The notes under the pieces are model-generated. The model saw only the letters and a list, made by a program, of their open reading frames with translations. It did no database searches and had not been told where the DNA came from. From Flavobacterium sp. (GTDB lineage Bacteria > Bacteroidota > Bacteroidia > Flavobacteriales > Flavobacteriaceae): a stretch of DNA of 39,102 bases. Numbering within the stretch: the first letter of the stretch is position 1; each line of letters starts with the position of its first letter. Position numbers and translations under genes: made by a program. The DNA is taken from the NCBI GenBank assembly GCA_023251135.1, contig JAHEZJ010000042.1, positions 1 through 39,102 of the forward strand, in the 5' to 3' direction. Shown here one piece after another: positions 38,913 through 39,102 of this stretch.

Positions 38913-39102
38913 ATGATTTTAAAAAAAATTGCCCTATTTCTTTTTAGCACCGCTTCCTGCAGCATTTTTGCGCAAAAAGACGGCTATTGGGACAAAGAAC
39001 GTGCTACTACAAAAGAGATTATAGTTTCTGCCCGTGACAGAATTATGCTTAAAACGGAAGATTTACCTGTTGGAACCACTGAAATCGTCTACAGAATCAC
39101 GC
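38913..39102 (+). CDS. Secreted protein of unknown function (partial, 3' end cut)
   Basis: An ATG at 38913 opens a frame that runs off the right edge. The first 20 residues are a signal peptide (MILKKIALFLFSTASCSIFA, then Q). The mature part reads KDGYWDKERATTKEIIVSA and then RDRIMLKTEDLPVGTTEIVY. No family was recognised with confidence. The rest of the gene lies outside the window. Confidence 0.75.
   Translation, partial: MILKKIALFLFSTASCSIFAQKDGYWDKERATTKEIIVSARDRIMLKTEDLPVGTTEIVYRIT

Overview
The window looks like a chromosomal segment of a Flavobacterium or a close relative (Bacteroidota, Flavobacteriales). Three things point there: AT-rich intergenic DNA with many Bacteroidota-type -7 boxes (TANNTTTG) in front of genes; family content (DUF2911, DUF2520, PIG-L/SSS pair, a ResB-CcsA fusion, UbiA-type geranylgeranyltransferase, menaquinone genes); and proteins with the VGIGTTNP / GWSDFVFKKEY surface modules common in this group. 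No rRNA, tRNA, CRISPR array, transposase or prophage was seen. It is mostly housekeeping and envelope DNA with one accessory-looking locus (about 18.8-22.2 kb).

Layout. 1-4.9 kb: the 3' end of tcdA, a HAD phosphatase, a DUF2911 secreted protein, a TetR regulator with its own operator and an NTF2-like partner, a repeat mosaic, a receptor-like membrane protein with no signalling domain, and a VOC protein. 4.9-9.4 kb (minus): a probable operon of a PIG-L deacetylase, an unlisted 35-residue membrane protein, a sodium:solute symporter and the VOC protein. 9.5-15.1 kb (minus): a secreted beta-propeller protein, an exported protein with an Asp/His tail, an Omp85-like barrel and an AI-2E family permease. 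15.2-18.7 kb (minus): DUF2520, KdsC, a UbiA prenyltransferase, Maf and a minimal MscS, with overlapping or closely spaced genes. 18.8-22.1 kb (plus): three tandem secreted tail-fibre-like paralogs. 22.3-25.6 kb: the CcsB-CcsA cytochrome c synthetase fusion. 25.6-27.4 kb (minus): DoxX, anti-sigma and ECF sigma. 27.4-28.3 kb: a gene-poor gap holding a 52-codon ORF and a strong terminator. 28.3-30.6 kb: glutathione peroxidase (plus), GNAT and a thioredoxin-fold protein (minus). 30.8-39.1 kb: menD, an M28 peptidase (minus), CvfB, menB, menA, a UPF0173 hydrolase, DUF2199 and the start of another secreted protein.

How the genes work together. menD, menB and menA make menaquinone, and CcsBA supplies cytochromes c, so a respiratory theme runs through the right half. 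KdsC contributes to Kdo for lipopolysaccharide, and the prenyltransferase to membrane lipid. The sigma/anti-sigma pair and peroxidase suggest envelope or oxidative stress control, but the regulon is not visible here.

Most unusual. (1) In the three-paralog array, copies 1 and 2 share a 244-base 3' block with only three silent differences, beside divergent sequence. (2) A set of intergenic inverted repeats is built from iterated short words (AAGGTTCTGAG, AATTCCAAATTCC, GTTTCAGGTT, AGATTGTA and others) at about six loci. (3) Several small ORFs and one structured RNA candidate fall outside standard annotation. Gene calls rest on recognition of conserved motifs, without database searches.
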